Origin: Herbinix sp.
Lineage (GTDB): Bacteria; Bacillota; Clostridia; Lachnospirales; Lachnospiraceae
Assembly: GCA_029240245.1 (NCBI GenBank)
Contig: JARBTJ010000013.1
Location: 81,470 to 145,469 of the forward strand
Reading direction: 5' to 3'
DNA length: 64,000 nucleotides
The notes under the pieces: model-generated
Databases searched by the model: none
What the model saw: only the letters and a program-made list of their open reading frames with translations
What the model was told of the DNA's origin: nothing
Made by a program: the position numbers and the translations under genes
Shown here: positions 35,945 through 47,200 of the stretch, piece after piece
Numbering within the stretch: the first letter of the stretch is position 1
Layout of the letters: each line of letters starts with the position of its first letter

Positions 35945-37840
35945 ATGGCGAAAAAAGTACTTAGTATTGTAATCGGAACAGAATATACCAAGGTATGTGA
36001 AGTTTCCTACAAAAGAAATTATAAAAACAAGGGTATTAAGGTTTATCGGAGTATTTCCTTCCCCACTCCGCCGAATTCCATAGAAGACGGCTATATTAAG
36101 GATAAGAATGCCTTTGGAGAAGAGCTACATATTCAGTTGAAGGCTGCAAAAATCAAATCCGATAAAGTAATCTTTTCCGTGGCCTCCAGTAAAATAGCCA
36201 ATCGTGAGGTTATGATTCCACCGGTCAATGAAAGAAGAATAATGGATATCATTAAAACCGGTGCGTCTGAATACTTTCCCATCGATTTAAAGGAGTATAT
36301 CCTATCCTATTTGGTATTGGAGAAAAAGACTTCACTTCATAAGGAAAAGGCGATTCAGAAGAAGTTATTAAAGCGGGAAGCAAAACAGGCAAAAAAGCTG
36401 GCTAAGAAAAATAAGAAGGCCTTTCATAAGAGAAGTAAGACGGATATCATCTCTGACAGCTTGGAATTGATGGATAACAACAATCAGGAGTCTAACGACC
36501 AAAATGCGAATGCAACAAATGCAGCCAATAAAAGCCTTGGAAAAAGGCATATGCGTTTATCGGTATTTGCAGTACCCTCCACTCTGGTCAAAAATTATTA
36601 CAACTTTGCCAGTGCTATGCATTTCGATATAGTATCCATTGACTATTCCGGCAACAGCAGCTATCAAATGATTAAGCGTCAGGCAAACCGGGGTACCAAT
36701 GTATTTATACAATTGAATGAACAGGATACCCTAATCAGCATCGTGCGGGATGATGTATTAATACTTCAGAGAACCGTCGGATACGGTATTTCAACTTTAT
36801 TGGATACCGTAATGGAACAAAGGATTTTTGAGGTAAACCAGCCGGGAGAGGCAATTAAACTGTTATATATGAAAAATCTACTTACCTTTGAGCCGGATTA
36901 TAAGGAAAAGCTTCAGCTTGATTCCTCATGGACAAAGGGTGAGGCAGCCGCTGCCAGTGAAATTGTCAATGCGATGAATGCCACAAAGAGTAGCCCGCCG
37001 CAGGAGGAACTTGAGGCAAGAAGAAATGTCAGGGAGTCACTTCATTTTTTAACCAGCAGTATCGCTCGAATGCTTGATTATTACAAGTCAAATCATAAAG
37101 AAACTAATTTTGATATGGTATATTTAAGCGGTGCCGGTACCAAAATTCAGGGTATTGAGGATTTCTTCTTATCAGAAATTGGTATTAACCATAAGAAGAT
37201 GGACAGGCTCTGGACCGTAAGTGCAAAGAAAAAAGCTGCGGCTTATCGTACTAACCCGAGTGAATTCATCACCTGCATCGGCGCGGTTATTAAGCCGATT
37301 GATTTTGTACCCATTGAATTTATAGAGAGAAAGCAAAAAAGAAGCGCTTTGATTGCTACGATTTTTTTTGCTCTGACATGTATTGCCGGTTCCGCCGGGA
37401 CGATTTATGTAGCTTATACCGACTATCAAATTGCTCAGGAAGAGCTGGACAAAATACTGATAGAGAAGGAAGCGGTACCTCCCTTAAGCGGTGCGCATGA
37501 CGAATACAACCGTGCACTTGCAGAGCGCGATAACCTATATGAAATGGTAGAGGAAACACAGAGCAATAATGATAATATACATGATGTGATCAATGAGTTG
37601 GAACGAAAGCTTCCCGCTGGAGCGAGTATTAATTCCATGCAATTCTCGGATAATGGCGTGACTATGAATGTTACTGCAAATGTAATCGGAACGGATTCCT
37701 ACTCTATCATAACTATATTAATTAAGCAGTTAAAAACGATAGAATTTTTCGGTAATGTGAATCCACCCTCCGATGTTTTGGAAGCTACGGATGAAGGAGT
37801 ACCAAGCGTAACCTTTACCATTACCTGTTCTTACAATTAA
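35945..37840 (+). CDS. pilM: Fused PilM-PilN type IV pilus assembly protein
   Basis: PilM is an actin-like cytoplasmic protein that binds the N-terminus of the membrane protein PilN and links the alignment complex to the motor. Residues ~1-450 are PilM-like (VLSIVIGTEYTKVCEV, then VYLSGAGTKIQGIEDFF near 395), interrupted by a charged Lys/Asn-rich insert at ~140-195. A membrane segment lies at ~460-480 (ALIATIFFALTCIAGSAGTIYVAY), followed by a coiled coil and a PilN-like beta domain to residue 631. Normally these are two genes. No separate pilN is present, which supports a true fusion. Confidence 0.87.
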   Translation: MAKKVLSIVIGTEYTKVCEVSYKRNYKNKGIKVYRSISFPTPPNSIEDGYIKDKNAFGEELHIQLKAAKIKSDKVIFSVASSKIANREVMIPPVNERRIMDIIKTGASEYFPIDLKEYILSYLVLEKKTSLHKEKAIQKKLLKREAKQAKKLAKKNKKAFHKRSKTDIISDSLELMDNNNQESNDQNANATNAANKSLGKRHMRLSVFAVPSTLVKNYYNFASAMHFDIVSIDYSGNSSYQMIKRQANRGTNVFIQLNEQDTLISIVRDDVLILQRTVGYGISTLLDTVMEQRIFEVNQPGEAIKLLYMKNLLTFEPDYKEKLQLDSSWTKGEAAAASEIVNAMNATKSSPPQEELEARRNVRESLHFLTSSIARMLDYYKSNHKETNFDMVYLSGAGTKIQGIEDFFLSEIGINHKKMDRLWTVSAKKKAAAYRTNPSEFITCIGAVIKPIDFVPIEFIERKQKRSALIATIFFALTCIAGSAGTIYVAYTDYQIAQEELDKILIEKEAVPPLSGAHDEYNRALAERDNLYEMVEETQSNNDNIHDVINELERKLPAGASINSMQFSDNGVTMNVTANVIGTDSYSIITILIKQLKTIEFFGNVNPPSDVLEATDEGVPSVTFTITCSYN

Positions 37841-37973
37841 ATGAATGAAACCGCTTTTGCTCCGGTTATTTCATGGTAAAGCGGCATACACCTTGCATCA
37901 ATGCCTGATCATATCATCGTTGTGTAATAGGATGAAATTGTCCCTGCCAGAATCGGGCGGATAGGAGTTAGGA

Positions 37974-38828
37974 ATGAAAAAGAAGAAAAGTTTAACAGGA
38001 CAGCAGATAAAGTTAATCGTTAATTTATTCAGTCTGGCGATATTTGCTTTTTCCTATCTGTATGTATATAGCGGTTTTGTTGGAAAGACAGAAGCCGCCT
38101 ATGATGAGGTGAAAGCTACTAAGAATTTTATCGAAGAGCAGAAGCTGAAACTCAGTGAGGAAGATACTGTACGCAAGGATACGGAGGAAGTGAAGGCTGA
38201 AATTCAGGAAATCATTGACAGTTATCCGGTAAATATTGCGAAAGAGGATAATTTTATATTTATTGAGGAGATGCAGTCAGCCTTAAATATTAAATTTACT
38301 GATATCAACATTTCGGATAGTGCAGAATTTTTCAAAACTATCTTGCCCGTGCGTAACCAAGAGGGTACAACGCTAGAGGAGGAGTCATCCGTTGATGTTC
38401 AGAATACAGTGAATTCCAATGCATCCGACGATTTAAATCAGACGGAAGATGCTTCTTCTGAGGAAGATCCGACGGAGGATTCTGACATGAAAACCATGTT
38501 GGGTATGGAAACTACCATTAGTATGAATTTTACCACCTCTTATCAGGGGTTTAAGGAACTGATGGATTATATTACGAATTATCCCAAACAGACCATTGTA
38601 GATAGTGTAGCAGTCAGCTATGATAATGCAACCCATAATCTGACCGGAAGTTTGGTGCTGAAGCGTTTTGCCCTAAATGGTACCGGTAAAGTATATGAAA
38701 ATCCGGATATTGAGGATATCGATATTGGGACAGATAATATATTTGGTTCAGGTACGGTAGATACTACAGAGCCGGATCAATCCACAGAGAGTGGACTGTT
38801 AAATGAACCGGAGCAACCGGAAGAATAA
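37974..38828 (+). CDS. pilO: PilO-like type IV pilus assembly protein
   Basis: A 284-residue bitopic protein with a membrane segment at ~12-30 (IVNLFSLAIFAFSYLYVYSGFV), a coiled coil (~35-85) and an extracytoplasmic domain, then acidic low-complexity stretches. Position after PilM-PilN and overall build match PilO, which pairs with PilN. Sequence similarity to typical PilO is weak, and the domain contains an acidic Ser/Glu-rich insert (~128-165). Confidence 0.75.
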   Translation: MKKKKSLTGQQIKLIVNLFSLAIFAFSYLYVYSGFVGKTEAAYDEVKATKNFIEEQKLKLSEEDTVRKDTEEVKAEIQEIIDSYPVNIAKEDNFIFIEEMQSALNIKFTDINISDSAEFFKTILPVRNQEGTTLEEESSVDVQNTVNSNASDDLNQTEDASSEEDPTEDSDMKTMLGMETTISMNFTTSYQGFKELMDYITNYPKQTIVDSVAVSYDNATHNLTGSLVLKRFALNGTGKVYENPDIEDIDIGTDNIFGSGTVDTTEPDQSTESGLLNEPEQPEE

Positions 38829-38879
38829 AACCGCGTTCACTAATCATAATAATGTACCCAGATAGGAAGAGGTAACCCT

Positions 38880-40217
38880 ATGACAAAGTCACCAAGGAAA
38901 TTAAATAACAGCGGATTTTCCTTAGTGGAGCTGATTATCAGTATAGCTATTCTCGCCATCATTATGATTCCGCTGATGAGTAATTTCATTCGTTCCAAAC
39001 AGTTAAATCATAAGGCGGAGGAAATACAAATTCAAAGTAATATAGCTGCAAATGTAATGGAAGGCTTAAAGACCTTATCGGTGAAGGAGATAGTGCAGCA
39101 GTTTCATGGACCGGAGGGTAATTTTGATATTATTGAACAGTCGTTTGAGGAGATAACGCGTCTCAATAAGATATCCGGTGGGTATGAAGCGATTACCTCC
39201 ACAGCAGAGCAGGCAACTTACTATTTTGCCATTCATGGCATGATAGAAGGGGGTACTGCTTATGATGCGTTAATCACCTTGGATTCGGTTCCGTATCGGA
39301 AAACTGCTCCCGGTGATCCGTTAAAGGATATTTTGAATGATTTTGCGATGCCGGATATTGCCAATTTGGATGTTACCGCGAATGCAATTCTATTATCCAC
39401 AGGAAAGACGTCTACGGATGCGATGGACGAGGAGGCATATGAAACCTTTATAAACAGAGGAGAGGCCTATGCGATAGAAGTTTATGAACAGTCTACAGAA
39501 TATCAAGACTATCTGGAGCGACACGACCGCTGGGAGGATGAATGCGAGGAATATGCCATGGGAGGACCGGAACCCTCCGAAGAACCGGCAGAACCACCCT
39601 TTGAAGCTTCCGATGCAAGGTACTGGCAGTATTTGGATACGGAGCGAATTAAAGAACTGACAACCAAGACATTACTGATAACTGTTAAGGATGATACCAT
39701 CGTTTATCAAATCAATTATGAATGTGCATGGACCTCGGACGTGATCAATAATAGGTTTGATAACAAGATATCCAAAGTCCAATATTCAAAAAATATGGAA
39801 AATATATATCTGCTGTATGTACCATCCAAGTTTAGTAGTTTATCAAATCCGGATATCCTTCAGATAGATAATCTGGAGTCGGAACATCCGGTTAATCTAT
39901 TTATTGCAGAACAGGTGAGTACGACTACTCAACAGCCCTATATAACGGTCAGAAGGGATTCTGCAGAGGATAATATTAAGGTATATACAAAATTATCCGA
40001 GGACATCGCTCCCACGGATTACGAGGATTATATCGACTGTGTATTCCGGATATCACCCGATTCCATGCCCGGTATCATATCGGATATTGTAAAATTGGAA
40101 AAAAAGGACAGGATTTATGAGGTTACCATTCAAATATGTGAATATGTAAACAGTGGTAATCTGCTCGATAAATATAAGAATGTTCTTTATACGCTTAACT
40201 CAACAAAGGAAGAGTAA
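38880..40217 (+). CDS. Minor pilin-like protein with prepilin cleavage site (PilV-like)
   Basis: The 445-residue protein begins MTKSPRKLNNSG, then FSLVELIISIAILAIIMIP: a class III prepilin leader with Glu5 and a hydrophobic helix. It is much larger than usual for minor pilins; the rest is an extracellular domain of unknown fold with a proline- and glutamate-rich segment near residue 230. It is the first of four pilin-like genes in a row. Likely a component of the priming complex at the pilus tip. Confidence 0.82.
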   Translation: MTKSPRKLNNSGFSLVELIISIAILAIIMIPLMSNFIRSKQLNHKAEEIQIQSNIAANVMEGLKTLSVKEIVQQFHGPEGNFDIIEQSFEEITRLNKISGGYEAITSTAEQATYYFAIHGMIEGGTAYDALITLDSVPYRKTAPGDPLKDILNDFAMPDIANLDVTANAILLSTGKTSTDAMDEEAYETFINRGEAYAIEVYEQSTEYQDYLERHDRWEDECEEYAMGGPEPSEEPAEPPFEASDARYWQYLDTERIKELTTKTLLITVKDDTIVYQINYECAWTSDVINNRFDNKISKVQYSKNMENIYLLYVPSKFSSLSNPDILQIDNLESEHPVNLFIAEQVSTTTQQPYITVRRDSAEDNIKVYTKLSEDIAPTDYEDYIDCVFRISPDSMPGIISDIVKLEKKDRIYEVTIQICEYVNSGNLLDKYKNVLYTLNSTKEE

Positions 40218-40254
40218 CGAGGGGTAAGATCAATCTGGAGTAACGATGGAAGTT

Positions 40255-40575
40255 GACAAAGGACTAAGTAAGGATAACCAAGACAGGATAACCAAATCAG
40301 GATAACCAAATAAAGACTACATAATCAGGATAAGTAAAAAAGATAACAAAGTAAGGATAAGCAAATAAAGATAAGCAAAAAAAGATAACGAGGTAAGGAT
40401 AAGCAGGTAAAGATAGGCAAATAAAGATGTGCAAAAAAGATAAGCAAAGATAACAAAGTAAGGATATAAGCAGGTAAAGATAAGCAAAAAAAGATAACAA
40501 AGTAAGGATAAGCAAGAAAGGCTAGGCAAATAAGCATAACCAAATAAGGATAAGCAAATAACAAAAACTAAGGAA
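40255..40575 (+). repeat. Long degenerate tandem repeat between two minor pilin genes
   Basis: Over 20 units of ~13-15 bases near GGATAAGCAAATAAA or GGATAACCAAATCA occupy almost the whole 380-base gap. Stops are lacking on the minus strand in all three frames because the repeat never spells TTA/CTA/TCA in the right phase, so several long antisense reading frames arise; they are artefacts. Confidence 0.9.
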
Positions 40576-40598
40576 TATAACAAAAGGAGGCTGGCAGT

Positions 40599-43064
40599 AT
40601 GGGTAAAGGATTTAAAAAACTAAATAATCAAGGCTCCACACTGCTAACCATAATCATTTGTATCGCTTTAATCGGTATCCTGGGTTCGATGATGCTTTCA
40701 GCCACTATGACGAATCTTCAGATGAAGATTGTAGAGAGCAATTCGAAAAAGAATTTCTATACCTGTGAGATGGCCATGGAGGAAATCCGCACCGGAATTC
40801 AAGAGCTAACCGCACAGGTGATGAAAAAGGTTTATGAAGAAGAGGTTTTGCCCGAGTATGCCTCTTATTTAATCTTATCCGAGGGACAGAAAAACTTAAA
40901 AATTCATAATCTGGTCGCGCAGGAGTTGGGTCGGGTACTTGGTACTGGGATTGTTGCTCCGGATGAAATATTTACCAGGTCGGATATCGTGGTGAATCAT
41001 GAGGTTTTAAACACGTATCTGTCAAAGCCGAACCATCCTGATCCGGACCATCCGGAACGAGGTTATACCGATTTGTATCCATCCTACCTATCAGCTGTAA
41101 AATCAACCTATATCGACAATGATGGTGATGGAAACCCTGATTTTTCAGGAGCATCGATTGTGTTGACGGAACTAAAGGTGGAATATACAGAGGGAGATTA
41201 TCAGACCTCCATTACCTCTGATATCAGGGTGACATTACCAAAATTTACTTTTACAAGTGCGTCGGAGTCCGTACATTTCAACATGGTTCAACCGTTTCAG
41301 GATTATGTTCTGGTGGCGGATAACAGTATCAGCGCGAATAACACCTATGGCAAAGATACCATTTCCGGTAATGTATATGCCGGAGAAAACGGTATTGATA
41401 TAAAAAACAATCTTAAAAATGGTAATTATGAAGTTAATATGAGTGGTGATCACATTGTTACTAGAGGAAATATCAAAGTTTCCGATACGGCCAAGCTGAT
41501 CATCGGTAATCTCGATGGGAGTATTGATTCGCACAATAAACCCATGGTTTGGGCGAATAACCTGGTGACGCAAACCACCGGAAATTCCTATCCCAGCCAC
41601 CCGACCATCTTGCAAATCAGTGGAATCAGCATCATAAAGGATGACCTTGTATTAGATGGAATTAACAGCCAGGTTACGATGAACGGGGCTTATATCGGAT
41701 ATACCGGACTGCATTCGGAAAAAGGAAGTGCAGTTATGATTAACGGTACCGGCTCCAGTTTGCTGCTATCCGGCCTTTCACCACTTGTTTTAGCCGGACG
41801 TGCCCACATAAACGTAGAGGACGGGGAGTTAAACAAGGATTCGGATATCCTGACCGGCGAATCGGTTGCATTGAAAAGTAACCAGAGAGCCTACTTAATC
41901 CCGGGTAAATTTATCGAGGGAATTGAGCATAATCCGGTAACGGAAGCCGATATCATGTCTTCTGGTGTTTTAGTAAATCCGGTGGTTACCATAGAAAATG
42001 ATACTGATATCAACTATCTTGATTTTGTTGCAGGAGCTGTTTCTCCATTTCAAATTGCGGTAAAGCAGTCAAGAACCTCCTCCGGCAGCAGCCTTCTGCG
42101 TTATTATTATCTTAATTTTGGCAGTGGCAAACAGGCAGATGATTATATGATGCATTTTTATGGTCGGTTCCCGGAGCTACTGGATCAAATGGCTCCGTTT
42201 ACCCTGGGAAATGTAACAGTTCCAACGGCAGAGAATTATAGTGTCGGGAATGTCATGTCATATCCGGATACTACGGATGGTTCGGATAAGACCGTTGTTC
42301 TGGCATCCGGACTTAGTGAAACCTTAAAGGCTTCCTACCCGGATGACGCTTCTCTGGATGCTTACATTGCAAATATTAGCTTAAATGCACCAATTTTTGA
42401 AGGAACACTATTAGACGGGAATTCGGTACGTCAGCTGGGCGGATTATATAAAAGAATGAGCAATCTGTTAACCTTAGGAGAGACTGCTACCGCATATCAA
42501 GAGGATCATAAAGTAGTAGCGTCCGGAATGGTACGTGGCGGTATCCGGTATTTTATTGATCATGTTGATACCCTAGAGGATGATAATTTTGATTATATTA
42601 AGAAAGATATGGATTACACCTTCTATACCACCGGTTCACCAAAACAGACTTTTGCAGTCGTGGACGGTGATGTCATTATTGATGAAAATGCCTTCTTATA
42701 CGGTATTTTAATCGCCTCCGGAAATATAACCATTGAAGATGGTGCAACCATCCACGGAATGGTGATTTCGACCGGTGAGACTAATGTTGGAAATATTATT
42801 GCAGGCAATCACATTACAGTGAAGGGCCGCCTGGCTGCCACGAACCAAATCATACTCGGTACGGAAAGCAGCTTTGAAATCAATGAGACCATTGAGAATA
42901 ATTATATCGCTCCTATATTTCAAAGCAAGGGAGATTTACTCAGCAATCTTTTTCATAATGCGGATACGACTGTTAATTTTACAGCCCTAGAACCGGTGTC
43001 GAGTCTGGTGGATATTTCGATGTCCGGTCTAATATCCTATGAAAATTGGAGAAAAAATGAGTAA
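40599..43064 (+). CDS. Large pilin-like protein with beta-helical (bactofilin-like) C-terminus
   Basis: The 821-residue protein starts with a leader ending LNNQG before STLLTIIICIALIGILGSMM. It has the prepilin shape, but Glu5 is replaced by Thr, as in some PilX/GspK-type tip proteins. Residue 173 begins an EF-hand-like loop, DNDGDGNPD. Long stretches then look like short beta repeats (VVDGDVIIDENAFLYGILIA... ITIEDGATIHGMVISTG), resembling bactofilin or polymer-forming beta helices. AGGAGG precedes the ATG. A tip-associated role is inferred from the neighbours. Confidence 0.78.
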   Translation: MGKGFKKLNNQGSTLLTIIICIALIGILGSMMLSATMTNLQMKIVESNSKKNFYTCEMAMEEIRTGIQELTAQVMKKVYEEEVLPEYASYLILSEGQKNLKIHNLVAQELGRVLGTGIVAPDEIFTRSDIVVNHEVLNTYLSKPNHPDPDHPERGYTDLYPSYLSAVKSTYIDNDGDGNPDFSGASIVLTELKVEYTEGDYQTSITSDIRVTLPKFTFTSASESVHFNMVQPFQDYVLVADNSISANNTYGKDTISGNVYAGENGIDIKNNLKNGNYEVNMSGDHIVTRGNIKVSDTAKLIIGNLDGSIDSHNKPMVWANNLVTQTTGNSYPSHPTILQISGISIIKDDLVLDGINSQVTMNGAYIGYTGLHSEKGSAVMINGTGSSLLLSGLSPLVLAGRAHINVEDGELNKDSDILTGESVALKSNQRAYLIPGKFIEGIEHNPVTEADIMSSGVLVNPVVTIENDTDINYLDFVAGAVSPFQIAVKQSRTSSGSSLLRYYYLNFGSGKQADDYMMHFYGRFPELLDQMAPFTLGNVTVPTAENYSVGNVMSYPDTTDGSDKTVVLASGLSETLKASYPDDASLDAYIANISLNAPIFEGTLLDGNSVRQLGGLYKRMSNLLTLGETATAYQEDHKVVASGMVRGGIRYFIDHVDTLEDDNFDYIKKDMDYTFYTTGSPKQTFAVVDGDVIIDENAFLYGILIASGNITIEDGATIHGMVISTGETNVGNIIAGNHITVKGRLAATNQIILGTESSFEINETIENNYIAPIFQSKGDLLSNLFHNADTTVNFTALEPVSSLVDISMSGLISYENWRKNE

Positions 43065-43077
43065 AAAGTGAACGAAT

Positions 43078-43122
43078 ATGTTGTGTGCGCAATTATTACA
43101 GAATATGAGTTGCGCAATTGCC
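43078..43122 (-). repeat. Interspersed repeat B, copy 2 (inverted)
   Basis: Read on the minus strand this is GGCAATTGCGCAACTCATAT followed by TCTGTAATAATTGCGCACACAACAT, closely matching 14939-14982 and 60679-60723. It lies between the stop of the 821-residue pilin-like gene and the next ribosome binding site, and opens a false upstream extension of the next gene. Confidence 0.75.
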
Positions 43123-43152
43123 TTGTTATATTTATGGGATGGAAGGAGACAG

Positions 43153-43689
43153 ATGAAGGATAACCGTGGATTTACTTTAATTGAATTAATCATTATTATG
43201 GTTATTATGGGTATAGTTGCGGTAGGGTCAGTCGTCGGCTATAATATATTAAACACGGGCAGTGCCAAGAGTACAACAGTTCGAATTAGTACCATGCTTG
43301 ATTATATCCAGCTACAAAATATGACGAAGAGTAAAACCTATTATCTGGTCATTTACCCGGATAGTACAGGGAAATATTTTATGAGAGTGGATTCAGTAAC
43401 GGCCGGAGGTGTAACTGAGACCGAACTGCAGGAGGAGCCACTTGAACTGCGCATCGGTGGAGAGATTACGACTGAGTACAGTGGAGATGTGACGGATTAT
43501 CTTCTGCATGATGGGTTAGTACCCGGGAGAAATGTAAAGGACAAGCTGGAGATCTGTTTTTATAAAGAAACCGGAGCGTTCAAGCCAAACAGGGAGGGGC
43601 AGCTGGTAACCAAAATAGGAATTTCGGCGTCCGGAAGATCCTACACCCTGCGATTGGTAGAGTTAACCGGAAAGCATTATATGGATTGA
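43153..43689 (+). CDS. GspH/FimT-like minor pilin
   Basis: A 178-residue prepilin with leader MKDNRG and mature start FTLIELIIIMVIMGIVAVGSVVGYNIL, Glu5 present. The short beta-rich domain after the helix resembles GspH/FimT pseudopilins that prime pilus assembly. An ATG at 43078 is in frame, but the extra sequence is an interspersed repeat; AAGGAGA before 43153 sets the start. Confidence 0.87.
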   Translation: MKDNRGFTLIELIIIMVIMGIVAVGSVVGYNILNTGSAKSTTVRISTMLDYIQLQNMTKSKTYYLVIYPDSTGKYFMRVDSVTAGGVTETELQEEPLELRIGGEITTEYSGDVTDYLLHDGLVPGRNVKDKLEICFYKETGAFKPNREGQLVTKIGISASGRSYTLRLVELTGKHYMD

Positions 43690-43704
43690 TGAGGTGAACT
43701 GAGT

Positions 43705-44226
43705 TTGTGCTTACGAAGGAATGAAAAAGGGATGTCCTTGATTGAGTTGATAATCTCCATGGCGATTTCGGGGATTGTATTATCCATGATCATTATAATT
43801 ATCAGCAATGCCTCCCATGGCTTTCGCCGAACGAATGATGAGGTAAATCTTCAACTGGAAGCTCAGACAGCCACCAACCAATTAACTAATCTGATCATGG
43901 AGGCAAGCCAAATTGATCCATCCTCAAATCTTTTATCATCACCGTTGGATAAAAAATATGTTGTAACCTACAACGCATCAAAAAATTATGCCATTCTTTT
44001 TGTTAAGGATAAAAACAGTTTATTCTTAATTGATACGACAGGCAACGCAGATGCTGTTCCATATTCCGAAGAAATATTTAAAAAGCAGTACCTGATGGCA
44101 GAATTTGTTGAGGATTTTACTATCAGCGGATATTCAACGAACAAGGTAACCATCGATATCTCCTTTGCGTTGGGGGAGGATACCTATTCGGTTAGTAAAT
44201 CAATTAAACTCCGTAATGCAAAATAG
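43705..44226 (+). CDS. PilW-like minor pilin
   Basis: A 173-residue prepilin: leader MCLRRNEKG, mature start MSLIELIISMAISGIVLSMIIIIISNA. Met at position 1 of the mature protein instead of Phe is an accepted variant. GAGGTG precedes the TTG at 43705. It begins 15 bases after the previous minor pilin and is followed 20 bases later by the DUF5057 gene, so the three are co-translated or nearly so. Confidence 0.85.
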   Translation: MCLRRNEKGMSLIELIISMAISGIVLSMIIIIISNASHGFRRTNDEVNLQLEAQTATNQLTNLIMEASQIDPSSNLLSSPLDKKYVVTYNASKNYAILFVKDKNSLFLIDTTGNADAVPYSEEIFKKQYLMAEFVEDFTISGYSTNKVTIDISFALGEDTYSVSKSIKLRNAK

Positions 44227-44246
44227 ATTAGTAAGGAGGTGTTGTC

Positions 44247-47200
44247 ATGATAAAGCTATTTAAGGGAAGCTTGTTAATCGGTCTTATTGTAGCGATTTCC
44301 TTTTTAATGCCCGGACTCATAGACAACATGCGTCATACGGTTGAAGCCAATGATGCTGGTTGGTCGGAGGATGGTGAAGATCCCAGTCAGGTGTATGATT
44401 TTACCATTGTTGAAATAGTTCCTCATAAGGCACTCGGAGAAATCAATTACCTGGTTGACGGTGAGGAGCACCTTGACCGGGATCTGCATAATGAGTTGAA
44501 TTATAACTCGGCAGAAGGAAGCCTAAACATCTTTGGCGATGCATTTACCATATTTAATTCCTATACGGAGAGACCTACCGCTACCTCAGGAAGTGACTGG
44601 AGACCTGCTAAAACGATTATCACTCAGAACGGATACTTTATACCGGACAATGACGGTATTTATAAAAAAACCTCCGGTGAGCATTTTGTGAGGGCAATCG
44701 ATAATGACGGTGATTACCGTGTAGAATTAAAGCCAGGAGCGGACATGGAAACCCAGGTGTATTCTGACTGGAATGCAACACATAAAAAGAATGTGAAAGC
44801 ATATTTTGTTTATGGGTATCCAACCGGTGTGGATTTATATAATTCCTCCAATGGTTATGAACCCTTTAGTGTCAATGAAATTCCGGACCGAACCGGAGAC
44901 TATGATTATGACCTTGGGACACGTAAATTTAAACTAAACAAAGGGCATGGCAGATATGATGTGCTGTTTAAGCCTGGGTCCAAAAATACCACGAATACCT
45001 ACCACATGACAGCCGATTATGAGATTATGGAGGATGCAACAGGGCCGTATTCCTTCCCAGTGCAATATGTTTTGGATGCTAATGGGGCCTATGAGAGGGA
45101 AACGGGAACCCGGTTTGATTTCAACGAATGGAACGGTGATTATACCTGGGTTCAGGACGCGGCAGCTCTACAGAAGACCAGCACGAGGAATTATGTTTCC
45201 GAGGGTAATAAAATATGGGTCAGAGGACAGAAAATAATGAGCTTCTACCAATATAAAACCAAAACAGAGTTTATCAATAATGAATGGTTTAAACGTCTGG
45301 CTTTAAATATACCAGCCTCACAGGTGGAAAACTTCAAGGTTCGGGTAATAACCATAACACCGGAGGAATTAAATAAACCGGAGAACCAGCATTACATTGA
45401 TGAAGCAGGAATGTTCTACATTAATTCCTTAGTTCACAATTCGGCTCAGATATCCTTATATGAAACCTATAGTTATGAAGGAACAGGCCCACAGAACAAT
45501 CCAAAATACTATTCATCGAATCCTACATTTTTGGCGCATGATTTAAGTTGGACAAGCGTTATTAAATTATTCCGTCGTGCAGCCGGTATCGGCTGTCACA
45601 AGGCCGGAATGGTTTTTGACCACACTACCTGGAGTGAGAATACCATCTGCAATGTGTCGAAATTGTTTTTAATGGTTAATCAGAGAAATATGGTGGATTT
45701 TTATAATTCCTTCTTAAATCCGGATACGACCGACTATCTGATTACGGAGGTCAATACCTCTGCCAATACAACCGGTTCTACCGGAAGCTTTATCCGACCG
45801 GATAGTACAAACCCATCTCCTAGCGCTTACGCAGCATTGTATTGGAATGAGAATACCTTTCTACCGTATGGACTGAATGAAAATGGCGAAATGGTAAGGT
45901 TTACCGAAGCAGATTATATAGCAAAAGGTATTTTTAATTATGATTTTATGGCAGAAACCACGGATTTAACTTATAATATACTTGTTACCAACGGACAGGA
46001 AATTTTTAATAAGAATTTTGCAGCAGACTCCTTACATAAGCTGCCGGATGCGTCCAGTAAAGATGCGAAGGAGCACTTGGCCTACGTTAACCCGGATGGT
46101 ACAGTTACAACACCGAGTAGATATACAATTGCTGATATTGTGCATGTAATCACCAACGGGGGAGCCGGTTATGAAAATGTAGGTGGAATATCCTACCCGG
46201 ACGGAAGCTATGTAGAGGGTGTGGGCGGAGGCTCAGGACCGATTCCACCGGATGATGGTTCCGGGGACACGGATGTCCGCTATTATAAGCGTATATTGAA
46301 TATCCAGCCAACCGCTGATTTTACAGAATCGGAAGCAAAAATCCGGTTGATGATGACAGGCTATCCCATTCAGATTGTCAATATGACCAGTATTCAATTT
46401 AATGGAAGTATTGAAGATATCAATTCCCGATATGATATGATATTGATCGGCAGCGGTGCAGGTAGATTCTATGATGACGGAACCAAGACGGCTTTTAATA
46501 ATACTACGATGAATGGGATGATTTATTTTAGCCAGGGAGACTATGTTACGATCAATGATGGAGTTCAAGCGAGGGTAAATTATCCGGGAAATGATATTTC
46601 ATTGCAGAGGAAGGAGGATTTAATCTCCTTTTTAAAGGCTGGTTATCCCATAGTTTTGGATAAATATATGTATGAATGTGATACTAATCCTAGTTTATCA
46701 AAAAAGGTACAAAGCGGAACCAACATCAGAGCTTTTGTGACACTGGCAAAAGCATATACCGCAAATTGCCTGAACCTTGACAGTTTTTTGAGTTCCTCTG
46801 ATACTGCGATTTATACCTTTTATATTCGGTTACAATTCGCATTAAATATTAATCGGCCGAATATTAGATTGGAAGCTCCGATCATTACGACAACCGAGCA
46901 ATATAGATATGCAGATTCGGATACCAAGCTGTATACAATTCGTTTTAAAATTCCTCCAAAGGGCTTGTTACCAAGTATTTATACTTATAATGCATATCTC
47001 TATATCGATAAAGATGGGGATGGTATCTTTGACCCGGAGGAGAAGGTGAATGTAAGGTCCGATGACGGCTCAGCCTGGGAGGGCCTGCGTGAGAGTAATT
47101 ACCGCACCTACACGTATAAGTATGACATGTCGAATTTGAACGGCGTTTACCAATGGAAGGTAGTAATCGAACGTCAGGGTAAGAAGGAAATACGTCAGAG

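Noticed and set aside
40297..40583. Long antisense reading frames, open in three frames, rich in Leu, Tyr and Phe
   Set aside because: They come from the A-rich tandem repeat on the other strand; periodic sequence without stops, no ribosome binding site and no domain.
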